In this document: one piece after another, positions 31,532-38,788 of the stretch
How positions within the stretch are numbered: position 1 is the first letter of the stretch
How the letters are laid out: each line of letters begins with the position of its first letter
Assembly: GCF_022179325.1 (NCBI RefSeq)
Contig: NZ_BPQQ01000022.1
Location: 1-64,000 of the forward strand
DNA from: Methylobacterium isbiliense
Lineage (GTDB): Bacteria; Pseudomonadota; Alphaproteobacteria; Rhizobiales; Beijerinckiaceae
Direction of reading: 5' to 3'
DNA length: 64,000 bases
Notes under the pieces: generated by a model
Told to the model about the DNA's origin: nothing
The model's database searches: none
The model's input: only the letters and a program-made list of their open reading frames with translations
Position numbers and translations under genes: made by a program

Positions 31532-31560
31532 GGTATGCCACGTTGCGGCGCACAATTCAA
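31532..31560 (-). promoter_or_regulatory. Sigma-70-type promoter of the small RNA
   Basis: On the minus strand TTGAAT (31560-31555) is separated by exactly 17 bp from CATACC (31537-31532), placing the start site about 31525, right at the 5' hairpin of the RNA. The -35 element is good and the -10 element weak. Confidence 0.5.
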
Positions 31561-31807
31561 TCGTACGTTCGGGCGGTGCAGCCATGCGTCCCAGGCTTGG
31601 CTGTCGCGGGATGAACGCCAGGGTGGCAGCCTGAGCCTCACTCTGCTCTGGCCAGCAGGATTGTCGTTCGGACAGCCACTCTTTACGGTTGTGCAGCAGA
31701 AACTCGCGAGAAACAGAGCTATAGATCCTCTTAATTTTTGCTCAGGTAGTGCGGCCTAGCTCACATGATGTAGGTCATCTGCACCATACCATAATGAATA
31801 TTATAGC

Positions 31808-31813
31808 TATAAT
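31808..31813 (+). promoter_or_regulatory. Consensus -10 element
   Basis: A perfect TATAAT sits in a strongly AT-rich stretch, 27 bp before the ATG at 31841. No good -35 is seen at 16-18 bp, so it may need an activator or be fortuitous. Confidence 0.35.
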
Positions 31814-31840
31814 CTATGTGCGTGCTTTCGATCATTGGCG

Positions 31841-32206
31841 ATGAGCATGCCACATCATCCCTACATGGTCCGTGCGCAGGCCCCAGGGGGAGCTGTGTTT
31901 CAGACGCGATCGCGGGCCGCGAGCGCGATCGTTCTCGCACAGAAGTGGGCGGGATTTGGCTATGGTCACATCGAAATCATCGACCAAAGTGGACAAGCCT
32001 GCGAGCCGGAGCAGTTTAGAAAGCGTCACATGCGACCGGAAATGCGCCGGGTGCTTCGCGGCGCCTTGGTGGTGATGGTGGTTTGGTATGTAATACCGAC
32101 AGTCCGAGCGGAATCGTTGTGCCCAGCGGTCACGCAGCCAAGAACGCCGTTGTACGGGCATGCAAAGCGGGGCGAAAGCAGCTCCTGTGTTAGCTGTCGT
32201 CTCTGA
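31841..32206 (+). CDS. Hypothetical protein
   Basis: This 121-aa frame has a compact N-terminal domain of alternating helix and strand (FQTRSRAASAIVLAQKWAGF, then YGHIEIIDQSGQACEPEQFR), with the D-x-x-G-x turn seen in many small hypothetical proteins of this group. A hydrophobic stretch (ALVVMVVWYVIPTV) and a poor tail follow. The real protein may end earlier in relatives. The start is uncertain between 31841 and 31847. The small protein at 51773-51958 has a similar layout. Confidence 0.45.
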   Translation: MSMPHHPYMVRAQAPGGAVFQTRSRAASAIVLAQKWAGFGYGHIEIIDQSGQACEPEQFRKRHMRPEMRRVLRGALVVMVVWYVIPTVRAESLCPAVTQPRTPLYGHAKRGESSSCVSCRL

Positions 32207-32214
32207 TGGGGCTT

Positions 32215-32443
32215 GCCGGGAGGATGGTTGTTCGGGTGGCCGCGCGCCGCCGCGCGTCGGGTGCACCCTTCCGCGCCAGGATCTCGGTCGCGTACGGGCC
32301 GCGCGCACGACCACGACGCTATCAGGGTTCGATGCCGTCTGCGATCTCCCGATGGCTTGGGTCTGGGAGAGCGGCCGTGACGGCTGCATCGCTTCGCCGC
32401 CGGTGACGCGCCGAGCCTCGTGGCGATCGCCGAGGGACGCCGC
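32215..32443 (-). pseudogene. Decayed relative of the element gene at 33799
   Basis: Three minus-strand frames together reproduce the 84-aa protein encoded at 33799-34053. SLGDRHEARRVTGGEA matches TLGDLYKAKRLTDDDL. DAAVTAALPDPSHREIADGIEP matches LTAAVAGYLADPTPGQSEIAEGVRL in a second frame and ends in a stop. YATEILARKGAPDARRRAATRT matches YATEILAREGAPEAQRRMAVRT. At least one frameshift and one stop break it. It lies outside the left attachment site and in the opposite orientation. Confidence 0.65.
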
Positions 32444-32639
32444 GTCGGGCTGCACCCCGGGGAGAGCGCCCAACCCGCATGGGCAGCGGCCGGAACGACG
32501 GCGGCATGGTCCGTGGGGATTGGCGCGGGACTCCCGGTGCCGGACGGCGCCCCCGGTTCGCGGTTCGTTGCAGCTGAGGTCGGAAAGGGGTTGCGCAGCC
32601 CAGGCCGGAAAGCTATGAGCCCCAAGCCTCTTGAGGCGT

Positions 32640-32717
32640 CGGAGCGTAGCGCAGCCCGGTTAGCGCACTAGTCTGGGGGACTAGGGGTCGTGGGTTCGAA
32701 TCCCGCCGCTCCGACCA
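32640..32717 (+). tRNA. tRNA-Pro, anticodon GGG
   Basis: The cloverleaf can be folded by hand. The acceptor stem CGGAGCG (32640-32646) pairs with CGCTCCG (32707-32713), the D arm is GCGC...GCGC, and the anticodon arm CTAGT/ACTAG has loop CTGGGGG, giving anticodon GGG. The T arm contains GGTTCGAATCC, and A then CCA closes the gene at 32714-32717. The 3' half (from 32673) is duplicated at 51433, so this gene is the integration site of the element. Confidence 0.95.
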
Positions 32718-32719
32718 TT
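32673..32719. repeat. Left attachment site (attL)
   Basis: This is the 47-bp sequence from the tRNA-Pro anticodon loop to two bases past CCA, identical to 51433-51479. Because the tRNA is complete on this side, integration leaves it functional. Confidence 0.93.
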
Positions 32720-32750
32720 AAAATCTCTGAAATGACAGATACTTACGACA

Positions 32751-32768
32751 GGCGGCCTTAGGGCCGCC
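32751..32768 (+). terminator. Terminator after tRNA-Pro
   Basis: GGCGGCC (32751-32757), loop TTAG, GGCCGCC (32762-32768), then TTCGTCGTTTCT. It lies inside the element, so the integrated DNA supplies the current terminator of the tRNA. From here to 33229 I see no convincing gene. Confidence 0.6.
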
Positions 32769-33229
32769 TTCGTCGTTTCTGGGGTCTGGGGTTCACCTGG
32801 GGTGCATGTTCGTGGGTGCCTCCGGGACCAAGATGCCGCACCCCAGCGGCTCCTTGGGGTTCAAATCAGTCGGCCAGGCGCCGGGACCTCGGATGGCGTG
32901 GGCCAGCGAATCGGCACTCCGTAGCGGCTCGGCCCTGCGACATGCTGATCCGACCTTCTGAGATGCTCCGCGACCTTCCAGCGCGAGTTGCCAGCAGCAG
33001 GACGCCCTGCGGCGCCAGAAAATGACCGGTGGCGACCTTCCGTGACGTGGCCCGCCCTCTCTTCACTTCGGCTCGTGTGGCTGCCGTCCTGAGGCTCCTG
33101 CTGGGGCGTGTAGGCGATTGCGAGCGGCCCGCCTGGGGCGGCCGCTCGCTCCTCCGCCGGCGGTCTCGTCGCCTATGCTCGCACGGTGCCTTCGCTTGCC
33201 GTAGACGGCAGGAACCAGGAGCCCGAGCC

Positions 33230-33550
33230 ATGCCGCGCCGCCGCCCGGAGGGGCGCCTCACCTTCGACGACCTGCCCCTCTTCCCCGATGATGCCGAGAT
33301 TGCCGAAGCCGTGGTCGGGCCGGACCCGGACCGGATCCGTGAATGGTGCGCCAGCGTAGGCGCTCTCGAAGCCAACGGCTTCCCGCCCCGCACGCACGCC
33401 TACAAGCGGCGGTATGCGCCGGCCGTCCGTGACTACTATGATCGGATGTATCGCCTGCCTGCGGATCTGCCGGCCCGGCGTGTGGTCGTGGAGAACGTGG
33501 AGGCCTGGACATCAAGGCCGGGGCGCAAGCCGCGGCCGAAGCCTGTCTGA
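33230..33550 (+). CDS. Small phage-element protein of unknown function
   Basis: This 106-aa protein starts MPRRRPEGRLTFDDLPLFPDD, with CCAGGAG upstream. It contains IREWCASVGALEANGFPPR and YAPAVRDYYDRMYRLP, a layout that I recall from small proteins in Rhizobiales prophages and which suggests a short helical DNA- or protein-binding domain. The frame is open upstream to 33029, but the internal ATG has the proper ribosome binding site. Confidence 0.6.
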   Translation: MPRRRPEGRLTFDDLPLFPDDAEIAEAVVGPDPDRIREWCASVGALEANGFPPRTHAYKRRYAPAVRDYYDRMYRLPADLPARRVVVENVEAWTSRPGRKPRPKPV

Positions 33551-33584
33551 GGAGCACTGCCGGCCTCGGCCGGGGGCGAGCTAG

Positions 33585-33806
33585 GGCACCGAGGCCGACC
33601 GGCTCGGCTGGGACACGCTCACGCTGTTCGGCGTACACCCGACCTCCGGCATCCGCCGGGGCGACTGGAGCGGTGTGCTGATGCCCTGCGCCTACCCGGT
33701 GCGCGAGCTCACGGCCGAGTTCCTGCGGGTGCACCTGTGGCGGTGCATGAGGGACAAGCCGGGGCGCGGGCGGGGCGTGGCGGTGTGGGAGTTCGGGCGT
33801 GGCTGA
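33585..33806 (+). pseudogene. N-terminally truncated phage-element protein
   Basis: An in-frame TAG at 33582-33584 directly precedes 73 codons of protein-like sequence (EADRLGWDTLTLFGVHPTSG, then WSGVLMPCAYPVRELTAEFL). The LGW-LFG-HP pattern recalls a small protein common in Rhizobiales prophages that normally has more N-terminal sequence. No good start follows the stop until a GTG about 110 bp in. It overlaps the next gene by 8 bp. It is probably a broken gene, or is expressed from a late start. Confidence 0.45.
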
Positions 33807-34053
33807 TCAGACCCTCGGCGACCTCTACAAGGCCAAGCGCCTCACCGACGACGACCTGACCGCAGCCGTCGCCGGCTACCTCGCCGACCCGACACCCGGC
33901 CAGAGCGAGATCGCGGAGGGCGTCAGGCTCGACATCGGTGCGGCCGTGCTCGAGAGTCCCTACGCGACCGAGATCCTGGCACGCGAGGGCGCGCCCGAGG
34001 CGCAGCGGCGGATGGCGGTGCGCACCGCGATCCTGCTGGCGAAGGCAGGATGA
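33799..34053 (+). CDS. Small phage-element protein
   Basis: This 84-aa protein starts at GTG, overlapping the end of the previous frame by 8 bp. It is mostly helical and acidic (TLGDLYKAKRLTDDDLTAAV; YATEILAREGAPEAQRRM). A decayed homologue lies outside the element at 32215-32443, which shows that this is a real gene family. It overlaps the next gene in ATGA. No function is known to me. Confidence 0.65.
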   Translation: MADQTLGDLYKAKRLTDDDLTAAVAGYLADPTPGQSEIAEGVRLDIGAAVLESPYATEILAREGAPEAQRRMAVRTAILLAKAG

Positions 34054-34409
34054 AGCGCAACCCCCGCCGCGCCTACGACCGCGAGGGCCGGGAGATCGCC
34101 CCGCCCACGATCGGCAGCCTGCGGGAGCAAGGCGAGACCACCGCAGCCGTGTTCTGCCACGCGCGGGAATGCGGGCACAGCGCGGTCATCAGCACGGATC
34201 GCTTTCCAGCCGACATGCCCTTCCCCGACATCGCCCTGCACCTGCGCTGCTCGGGCTGCGGCGCCCGGGAGGTGGTCGTGATGAAGGACATGGCGGCCTA
34301 CTACGCCCGGTGCACGTCGGGGGTCGGGACGGCCGTGGGCCTGCCGCCGTCGTACCGGGTGATCGGGCGGGATCTGCCGTGGCCGGACGAGGCGCCCCGG
34401 ACCGCCTGA
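34050..34409 (+). CDS. Small cysteine-containing phage-element protein
   Basis: This 119-aa protein is translationally coupled to the preceding gene by a 4-bp ATGA overlap. It carries a potential zinc ribbon: AVFCHARECGHSA (about residues 34-46) and LRCSGCGAREVV (about 65-76), giving paired cysteines about 30 residues apart. It ends in a proline-rich tail. Such zinc-ribbon proteins occur in many tailed phages and usually act on nucleic acid; no specific role is assignable. Confidence 0.6.
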   Translation: MKRNPRRAYDREGREIAPPTIGSLREQGETTAAVFCHARECGHSAVISTDRFPADMPFPDIALHLRCSGCGAREVVVMKDMAAYYARCTSGVGTAVGLPPSYRVIGRDLPWPDEAPRTA

Positions 34410-34430
34410 GGGCGGCCGGGGCGCTCTCGG

Positions 34431-34631
34431 TCAGGCCTCCTCGCCCGGCAGCACCGGCGGCGCCCGCCCGTACGCCCGCTCGTAGACCTCCAGGCGGCGC
34501 CTGAGCGCCGCCATGGCCCATCGGACGCGCCTCAGGCGCCACGCGTGCAGGAGAGCGGCGGGGAGGCTCGTGGAGCCGCCCCGGCCGCGCTGGAGGCCGC
34601 TTGGGCCGCTCTCTGTCAGCTCCCGAGCCAT
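34431..34631 (-). CDS. Small basic phage-element protein
   Basis: This 66-aa protein (MARELTESGPSGLQRGRGGS, then LLHAWRLRRVRWAMAALRRRLEVYERAY) starts at 34631 with GGAGGAAACC, an excellent ribosome binding site. It overlaps the end of the upstream gene by 16 bp. The second half is a strongly basic amphipathic helix. It forms a minus-strand trio with the two genes to its right. Confidence 0.55.
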   Translation of the reverse strand: MARELTESGPSGLQRGRGGSTSLPAALLHAWRLRRVRWAMAALRRRLEVYERAYGRAPPVLPGEEA

Positions 34632-34972
34632 GGTTTCCTCCAATCCCCGCGCCAGTCGCACCCCACCGCGCTGAGGACCACGGCCGCGCGGGTCGCCACG
34701 CGCGTGCGGATCTCCTCGGGCGGGGTCGCGAGTTCCTGATCGAACCAATCGCTCGCCGGCCCGTACAGGATCTGGACCGCGCCGCCTGCGCCAAGGACCT
34801 CGGCCACCCGGCGCCGCTCGCGCTCGATCCAAGTCGAGTAGTTCTGGAGCAGCCAATCCGAGGCGGGCTCGGCCACGCCCGTGGGCGCGCCGATGAGGGT
34901 GATCCCTCCCCCCACGAGGGGGAGGGTCACCAAGCCGCGCAGGAAACCGCGGCGATCGTGCTGGGAGGTCAT
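34616..34972 (-). CDS. Putative Tat-exported small protein
   Basis: This 118-aa protein begins with a twin-arginine-like signal (HDRRGFLRGLVTLPLVGGGITLIG), then has a short helical domain (SDWLLQNYSTWIERERRRVAEVL) and DWFDQELATPPEEIRTR. The RRGFLRG motif and hydrophobic core fit Tat export. Similar proteins occur in Rhizobiales prophages. It overlaps the upstream gene by 4 bp (ATGA type). Confidence 0.55.
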   Translation of the reverse strand: MTSQHDRRGFLRGLVTLPLVGGGITLIGAPTGVAEPASDWLLQNYSTWIERERRRVAEVLGAGGAVQILYGPASDWFDQELATPPEEIRTRVATRAAVVLSAVGCDWRGDWRKPWLGS

Positions 34973-35175
34973 GCCGCCAGCCCTCCCCGCATCGCGAGGG
35001 TGACGTCCTCGGCGTCGTGGCCGTCCTCAAGGTCCGGGTCGCCGTCGAGCGCGTCGAGGAGCGCGATGTCCGCCTCGATGCGGTCCGCGATGGCCTTGTG
35101 CAGGGCGCGCAAGGCCGCGCGCTCGGACGGGAGCGCGGCTGCCGCAGGGGGCAGCGTTGAGCTGTGAAGGGTCAT
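34969..35175 (-). CDS. Small acidic phage-element protein
   Basis: This 68-aa protein starts MTLHSSTLPPAAAALPSERA and ends in a helix plus acidic tail (DIALLDALDGDPDLEDGHDAE). The LDALDGDPDLED phrase recurs in small proteins of rhizobial prophages. The frame is open upstream to 35283 but without good codons. It is the first gene of the minus-strand trio. Confidence 0.55.
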   Translation of the reverse strand: MTLHSSTLPPAAAALPSERAALRALHKAIADRIEADIALLDALDGDPDLEDGHDAEDVTLAMRGGLAA

Positions 35176-35629
35176 CGGGGTTCGGTCTCTGTGTGGGACC
35201 GGCTTTCGAGGGCCGGGGATCGCTCCGGAGAGCCATCCACGCCAGCACACGGCACTGGCACCGGGAGTCTCGAAACACGCCACAGAGAACGTGCGCCACG
35301 GCTTTCACCCGAAGGCTATTGTATAGCCGCGGCACTCCCGGCATAGTGCTGCCGTTCGCGCCCTACAGCTAAGCGGGGCACGTCGATTTGCGGGATCAAA
35401 GCCCGGCAAGGCTTGGATTTCCGCTCTGTGACTGTGGCGCTATCCCCGGCAAGGGACCGTCACGGGAGTTTCGAGGCTCCACAGAACACGATGCACGAAC
35501 ACCCCGCGCCCGGCAAGGCGGCGGGTGTTTCGTGTTGCGCGCTGTCTCGACCGGGTGCCACATGTGGCACCCGGGCTGCATCCGCCCTGCCTTGCTGGTG
35601 CTACGACGGCTCAGGCCAGGACACCGCCC
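35176..35629. other. Divergent regulatory region of the element
   Basis: No convincing gene. It holds an AACACCC/GGGTGTT hairpin (about 35498-35530) and the 24-bp palindrome at 35551-35574. It probably contains the promoters for the minus-strand trio and the plus-strand genes to the right. Confidence 0.5.
35551..35574. promoter_or_regulatory. 24-bp perfect palindrome, candidate operator
   Basis: CCGGGTGCCACA (35551-35562) is followed directly by its exact reverse complement (35563-35574). The symmetry without a spacer is typical of a dimeric regulator site rather than an RNA hairpin. It lies in the divergent region of the element. Confidence 0.55.
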
Positions 35630-35779
35630 GTGCACACCCTCCGGATCATCGTCGTGAGCACCCTCGTGAGCGGGCTGATCGCAGACATCGCGATCACCAT
35701 CATGGACCGGGACGCGCGCTCGCGGCTGGTGCGAGCGCTGCAGGGGGAGCCAGCCCGGGTCGAGGCGCTCGCGCGGTAG
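35630..35779 (+). CDS. Possible one-pass membrane peptide
   Basis: From a GTG at 35630 this 49-aa frame reads (M)HTLRIIVVSTLVSGLIADIAI, a single membrane helix, then MDRDARSRLVRALQGEPARVEALAR, a basic amphipathic tail. The ribosome binding site is weak. The composition is plausible for a small phage membrane protein. Confidence 0.4.
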   Translation: MHTLRIIVVSTLVSGLIADIAITIMDRDARSRLVRALQGEPARVEALAR

Positions 35780-35906
35780 AGGCTTCCGCGACCGGCGTCA
35801 GGCGCCGTGCTCGGAATCGTAGGCATCTACTTCGCAGGCTCAGATCTTCTTAATGCGCCTCAGGTCACAAGGGGGTGGGATATCGGCCGGTAGGAGGTGC
35901 TCCGAC

Positions 35907-36710
35907 ATGTGGGCGCGCATGCTCGCAGCTATCGTCCTCTCACCGCTGAGCATCGGCAGCGTCCTCGCAGCCGAGCCCATCGTCGGCCGCGCTTCGGTCA
36001 CCGACGGCGACACGCTGGTCATCCGCGGCAATCGGATCCGCCTTCACGGCATCGACGCGCCGGAGAGCGCGCAGCTCTGCCAGGACGCGGCCGGAAAGGA
36101 CTACCGTTGCGGCCAGCGGGCGGCGCTGGCCCTCTCGGACAAGATCGGGCAGGCGACCGTCTCGTGCGAGCCGAAGGACCAGGACCGCTACGGGCGCATC
36201 GTGGCGGTCTGCTCGGCCGGTGGTGTCGACCTGAATGGGTGGATGGCCGAGCAGGGGCACGCGCTGGCCTACCGCCAATACAGCGCCGCCTACGTGGGCC
36301 AGGAGGAGGCGGCGCGAGCCGCCAAGCGCGGGATCTGGGCCGGCGCCTTCACGCCGCCTTGGGATTGGCGTCGCGGTCAGCGCGAGAGTGGTTCGGCACC
36401 AGCAGCCACAGCCCCGACAGCGCGACCGTCGGCGCCGGGCGCCTCGGGGGCGCCCGCGACCGCCGGAGCGGAGTGCCAGATCAAGGGGAACATCAGCCGC
36501 AGCGGCGAGAAGATCTACCACGTGCCGGGATCGCGCGATTACGAGCGGACCGTGATCAGCACGAGCTCCGGCGAGCGGATGTTCTGCACCGAGGATGAGG
36601 CGAAGGCGGCGGGATGGCGCGCGCCTGGGGGGGAAGCTCATCGTGGCGCATTAGATGCAGACGCGGTGTGGGTCGTGAGAAGCGTTTCGCGCGTTCAATG
36701 GAAGCTGTGA
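35907..36710 (+). CDS. Secreted thermonuclease-family (SNase) protein
   Basis: This 267-aa protein starts MWARMLAAIVLSPLSIGSVLAAE, a signal peptide, with AGGAGGTG upstream. The staphylococcal-nuclease domain covers about residues 25-155, with the key acidic and arginine residues in DGDTLVIRGNRIRLHGIDAPE, then YGRIVAVC. After a proline-rich linker, a small C-terminal domain (CQIKGNISRSGEKIYHVPGS to ERMFCTEDEAKAAGWR) matches tails of related alphaproteobacterial proteins. About 30 residues after GWRAP look unlike the family, so the end may be frameshifted. It is an exported nuclease cargo. Confidence 0.8.
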   Translation: MWARMLAAIVLSPLSIGSVLAAEPIVGRASVTDGDTLVIRGNRIRLHGIDAPESAQLCQDAAGKDYRCGQRAALALSDKIGQATVSCEPKDQDRYGRIVAVCSAGGVDLNGWMAEQGHALAYRQYSAAYVGQEEAARAAKRGIWAGAFTPPWDWRRGQRESGSAPAATAPTARPSAPGASGAPATAGAECQIKGNISRSGEKIYHVPGSRDYERTVISTSSGERMFCTEDEAKAAGWRAPGGEAHRGALDADAVWVVRSVSRVQWKL

Positions 36711-36827
36711 GGCTCATATGTGGTGGCGCAGATGTGACTCGCGCGCCATGGAGCTTAGTGATAATGTGTCTAAACGGTCGAGAGGGCGAGGTGTTTTGGT
36801 TGGATTGAAGAGCGCTGAAGAGGATTG

Positions 36828-37574
36828 ATGGCGAAGCCGGAAGACATTGACGCACCAATGACTCTGGAGATCGATGGGACTGCCGTCTCTCCGGAAAAGT
36901 TTATTCGCGCCTTGACTGCCTTTTTTGATGTCGTCCGCGAAGTCTCGCCCACCTTAGATGATGGAACGCGCCCTGAATGGACAATACAGGTAAAACAAGG
37001 CAGCAACCTTGTTGGTGCCTACCCAGGCAAGGGCGTTCCCTCATTTATGGTGGACCATATCCTCGCCGTTCTTGGTGAGGGGGTTGCTCAGATTGAAAAA
37101 GATGCAGTCGAACCAGAAGCATTCACTGACAAGGCCTTGGCAAGTCTTCGGAAGCTGGGGCAAATATCAGGCAGATCCGGCGGTGACGACACGCTAATCC
37201 GCGTATGGGTTGGGAAACATCATCAAAGAATTACTCAGAGGAGTGTCGCAAACGTCACGCAAATACTTGAGGCCACATATGTGGAGCATGGCTCTGTCAC
37301 CGGACGCTTGCAAACAATAACGGAACGAGGAGGGCTTAAGTTCCTTGTTGATGAAGAGCTTTGGGGACGGCAGGTGCGATGTAACATGCCGGATAGACTT
37401 GTTCCTGATGCTTTGAAAGCCTTCAGGAAGAGAGTAGAGGTCTACGGTCCAGTGAGATATCGCCGCGATGGCGTGCCATTCTCTGTTTTCGTTAAGGAGA
37501 TAGAGGTGATGCCTGAGAAGGGTGATTTGCCAACCATCGAAGATGTTTACGGTATCTTGCGAAGTGTAGATTAG
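36828..37574 (+). CDS. Unknown partner of a PIN-domain protein
   Basis: This 248-aa protein is AT-rich relative to its neighbours. The N-terminal two-thirds are alpha/beta without a recognised fold. The C-terminal third (HGSVTGRLQTITERGGLKFL, RCNMPDRLVPDALKAFRKRV, YGPVRYRRDGVPFSVFVKEI, LPTIEDVYGIL) resembles a small beta-barrel module that I recall next to PIN proteins in other bacteria. It lies 2 bp upstream of the PIN gene, so they form one operon. It may be an antitoxin or cofactor. ATG at 36828 has GAAGAGG upstream. Confidence 0.6.
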   Translation: MAKPEDIDAPMTLEIDGTAVSPEKFIRALTAFFDVVREVSPTLDDGTRPEWTIQVKQGSNLVGAYPGKGVPSFMVDHILAVLGEGVAQIEKDAVEPEAFTDKALASLRKLGQISGRSGGDDTLIRVWVGKHHQRITQRSVANVTQILEATYVEHGSVTGRLQTITERGGLKFLVDEELWGRQVRCNMPDRLVPDALKAFRKRVEVYGPVRYRRDGVPFSVFVKEIEVMPEKGDLPTIEDVYGILRSVD

Positions 37575-37576
37575 CC

Positions 37577-38050
37577 ATGGAGTATCGATATTGGGATAGC
37601 GATTGTTTTCTAGGTTGGCTGCAGGCTGAGCCTGACAAAGAAGCTCGTTGTAAAGAGGTTCTTAAGGAGGCGCGCGCAGGCAATATCACCATCGTTACAA
37701 GTGCTCTGACAATTGCGGAGGTGCTTGTGTATCGTGGGCACGCGCGTGTACCACCCGAGAAGCGCCTCATGGTGGAGAAGTTTTTCAAGAACGAGTTTAT
37801 TATTGTGAGGAGTGTCACGCGACGTGTTGCGGAAAAGGCTCGTGAACTAGTTTGGGATTTTGGCATATTTCCCAAAGATGCGGTTCATGTCGCCACTGCC
37901 GTGGATGCCAAACTCCAAGTCATGAACACATTTGATCACGGCCTTATTAAGAAGAGCGGCCTTGTTGGCGAGCCGAAGCTGTTAATTGAAAAGCCAATCG
38001 TAGCTCAGACACGGTTGCCGTTACCGATGTTTGATGACGATGATACTTAG
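37577..38050 (+). CDS. PIN-domain protein (putative ribonuclease toxin)
   Basis: This 157-aa protein has the PIN pattern: YWDSDCFLGWL at residues 5-15 with the first aspartate, SALTIAEVL (about 47-55) with the glutamate, FPKDAVHVATAV with the third acidic residue, and NTFDHGL with the last. That is the full acidic set for a metal-dependent RNase. PIN proteins are the toxins of VapBC systems, but here the partner is the unrelated 248-aa protein upstream. Low GC and codon use unlike the element suggest a separate origin. Confidence 0.75.
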   Translation: MEYRYWDSDCFLGWLQAEPDKEARCKEVLKEARAGNITIVTSALTIAEVLVYRGHARVPPEKRLMVEKFFKNEFIIVRSVTRRVAEKARELVWDFGIFPKDAVHVATAVDAKLQVMNTFDHGLIKKSGLVGEPKLLIEKPIVAQTRLPLPMFDDDDT

Positions 38051-38068
38051 AGCTCCTAACACAAACGT

Positions 38069-38112
38069 CCTTCTCGCCCGCTAAACCATTGAAATCGCAG
38101 GGGCGAGGAAGG
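38069..38112. terminator. Hairpin after the PIN operon
   Basis: CCTTCTCGCCC (38069-38079) pairs with GGGCGAGGAAGG (38101-38112) with one unpaired base and a 21-nt loop, 19 bp after the PIN stop. No T-run follows on the plus strand, so it is a weak terminator candidate. Confidence 0.35.
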
Positions 38113-38254
38113 TTTAGATAGAGGCTCTTAGCGGATTTTGTAGACGATCTCTGCTGCTATCCTGGCAGTTGCCCGGGTCGCGCCCCAGCGCGATCCCGGG
38201 CGCTCGCACGAACTGGCGCGCGGGCCAAGCCTCCCCCGCGGGCGAGGAGCAGCC

Positions 38255-38275
38255 CACTGTGTTCCGAACACAGTG
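38255..38275. promoter_or_regulatory. 21-bp near-perfect palindrome
   Basis: CACTGTGTTC (38255-38264), one central base, and GAACACAGTG (38266-38275). It lies between the PIN operon and the end of the tail operon, where the two transcription units converge. The sharp symmetry suggests a dimer-binding site or a bidirectional terminator. Confidence 0.45.
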
Positions 38276-38315
38276 ATCTCCGAAGATCCCCTGCCCCCGC
38301 GCGCGAGGGGCAGCC

Positions 38316-38516
38316 TCAGCACCCGGCGGGCTCCTGAGCCGCCTCGCTCGCTCCCAACCGCCAAGTCGGATCGCGGGGCACCAGGACCCTCTTGCGCGGC
38401 CGGCGCCCGCCCTTGGGGCGGGGCGCCGCGCCGTCGCTGGGCGGTTGCGCAGGAGCCGGCACGGGCGCGATCGGCAGCAGGGTGGAGAACCGCCCTTCCA
38501 GGCGGGGGCCGGGCAT
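38316..38516 (-). CDS. Small basic phage protein
   Basis: This 66-aa frame (MPGPRLEGRFSTLLPIAPVP, a Pro/Ala-rich linker, then RRPRKRVLVPRDPTWRLG) starts in a TAATG junction with the preceding gene, so it is probably co-translated. The RVLVPRDP-WRLG end looks conserved in style. It is the last gene of the minus-strand tail operon. Confidence 0.5.
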   Translation of the reverse strand: MPGPRLEGRFSTLLPIAPVPAPAQPPSDGAAPRPKGGRRPRKRVLVPRDPTWRLGASEAAQEPAGC

Positions 38517-38779
38517 TAGTGCAGACCCACCGGTGGATCCGCCAAGAGCGCATGGATGCGAGCCACCACACTCGCGGTGTCACCACCCATGGCCTCTGCG
38601 TTCGCGATAGCCCGATCGCGGATGTCGGCCCGACCGACCCCCATCCGCTCTTCGGCGAACTGCACCAGGGATACGAGCACCGCCACCTGCGCTTGGTGCA
38701 GACTGACGGAGAGAAGCTGGGAGTCGGCGAGATCGTTGAGCACCTTCTCGATCTGGTGGAGCCGTTCGTCGGTCGTCAT
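38516..38779 (-). CDS. Small helical phage protein downstream of the tape measure gene
   Basis: This 87-aa, mostly helical protein opens MTTDERLHQIEKVLNDLADS, which looks like a coiled coil, and ends in RIHALLADPPVGLH. A TTG three bases upstream of the ATG is an alternative start. It follows the tape measure gene after 9 bp. It could be a tail-completion or regulatory protein, but no family was recognised. Confidence 0.55.
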   Translation of the reverse strand: MTTDERLHQIEKVLNDLADSQLLSVSLHQAQVAVLVSLVQFAEERMGVGRADIRDRAIANAEAMGGDTASVVARIHALLADPPVGLH

Positions 38780-38788
38780 CAAGGGCCT

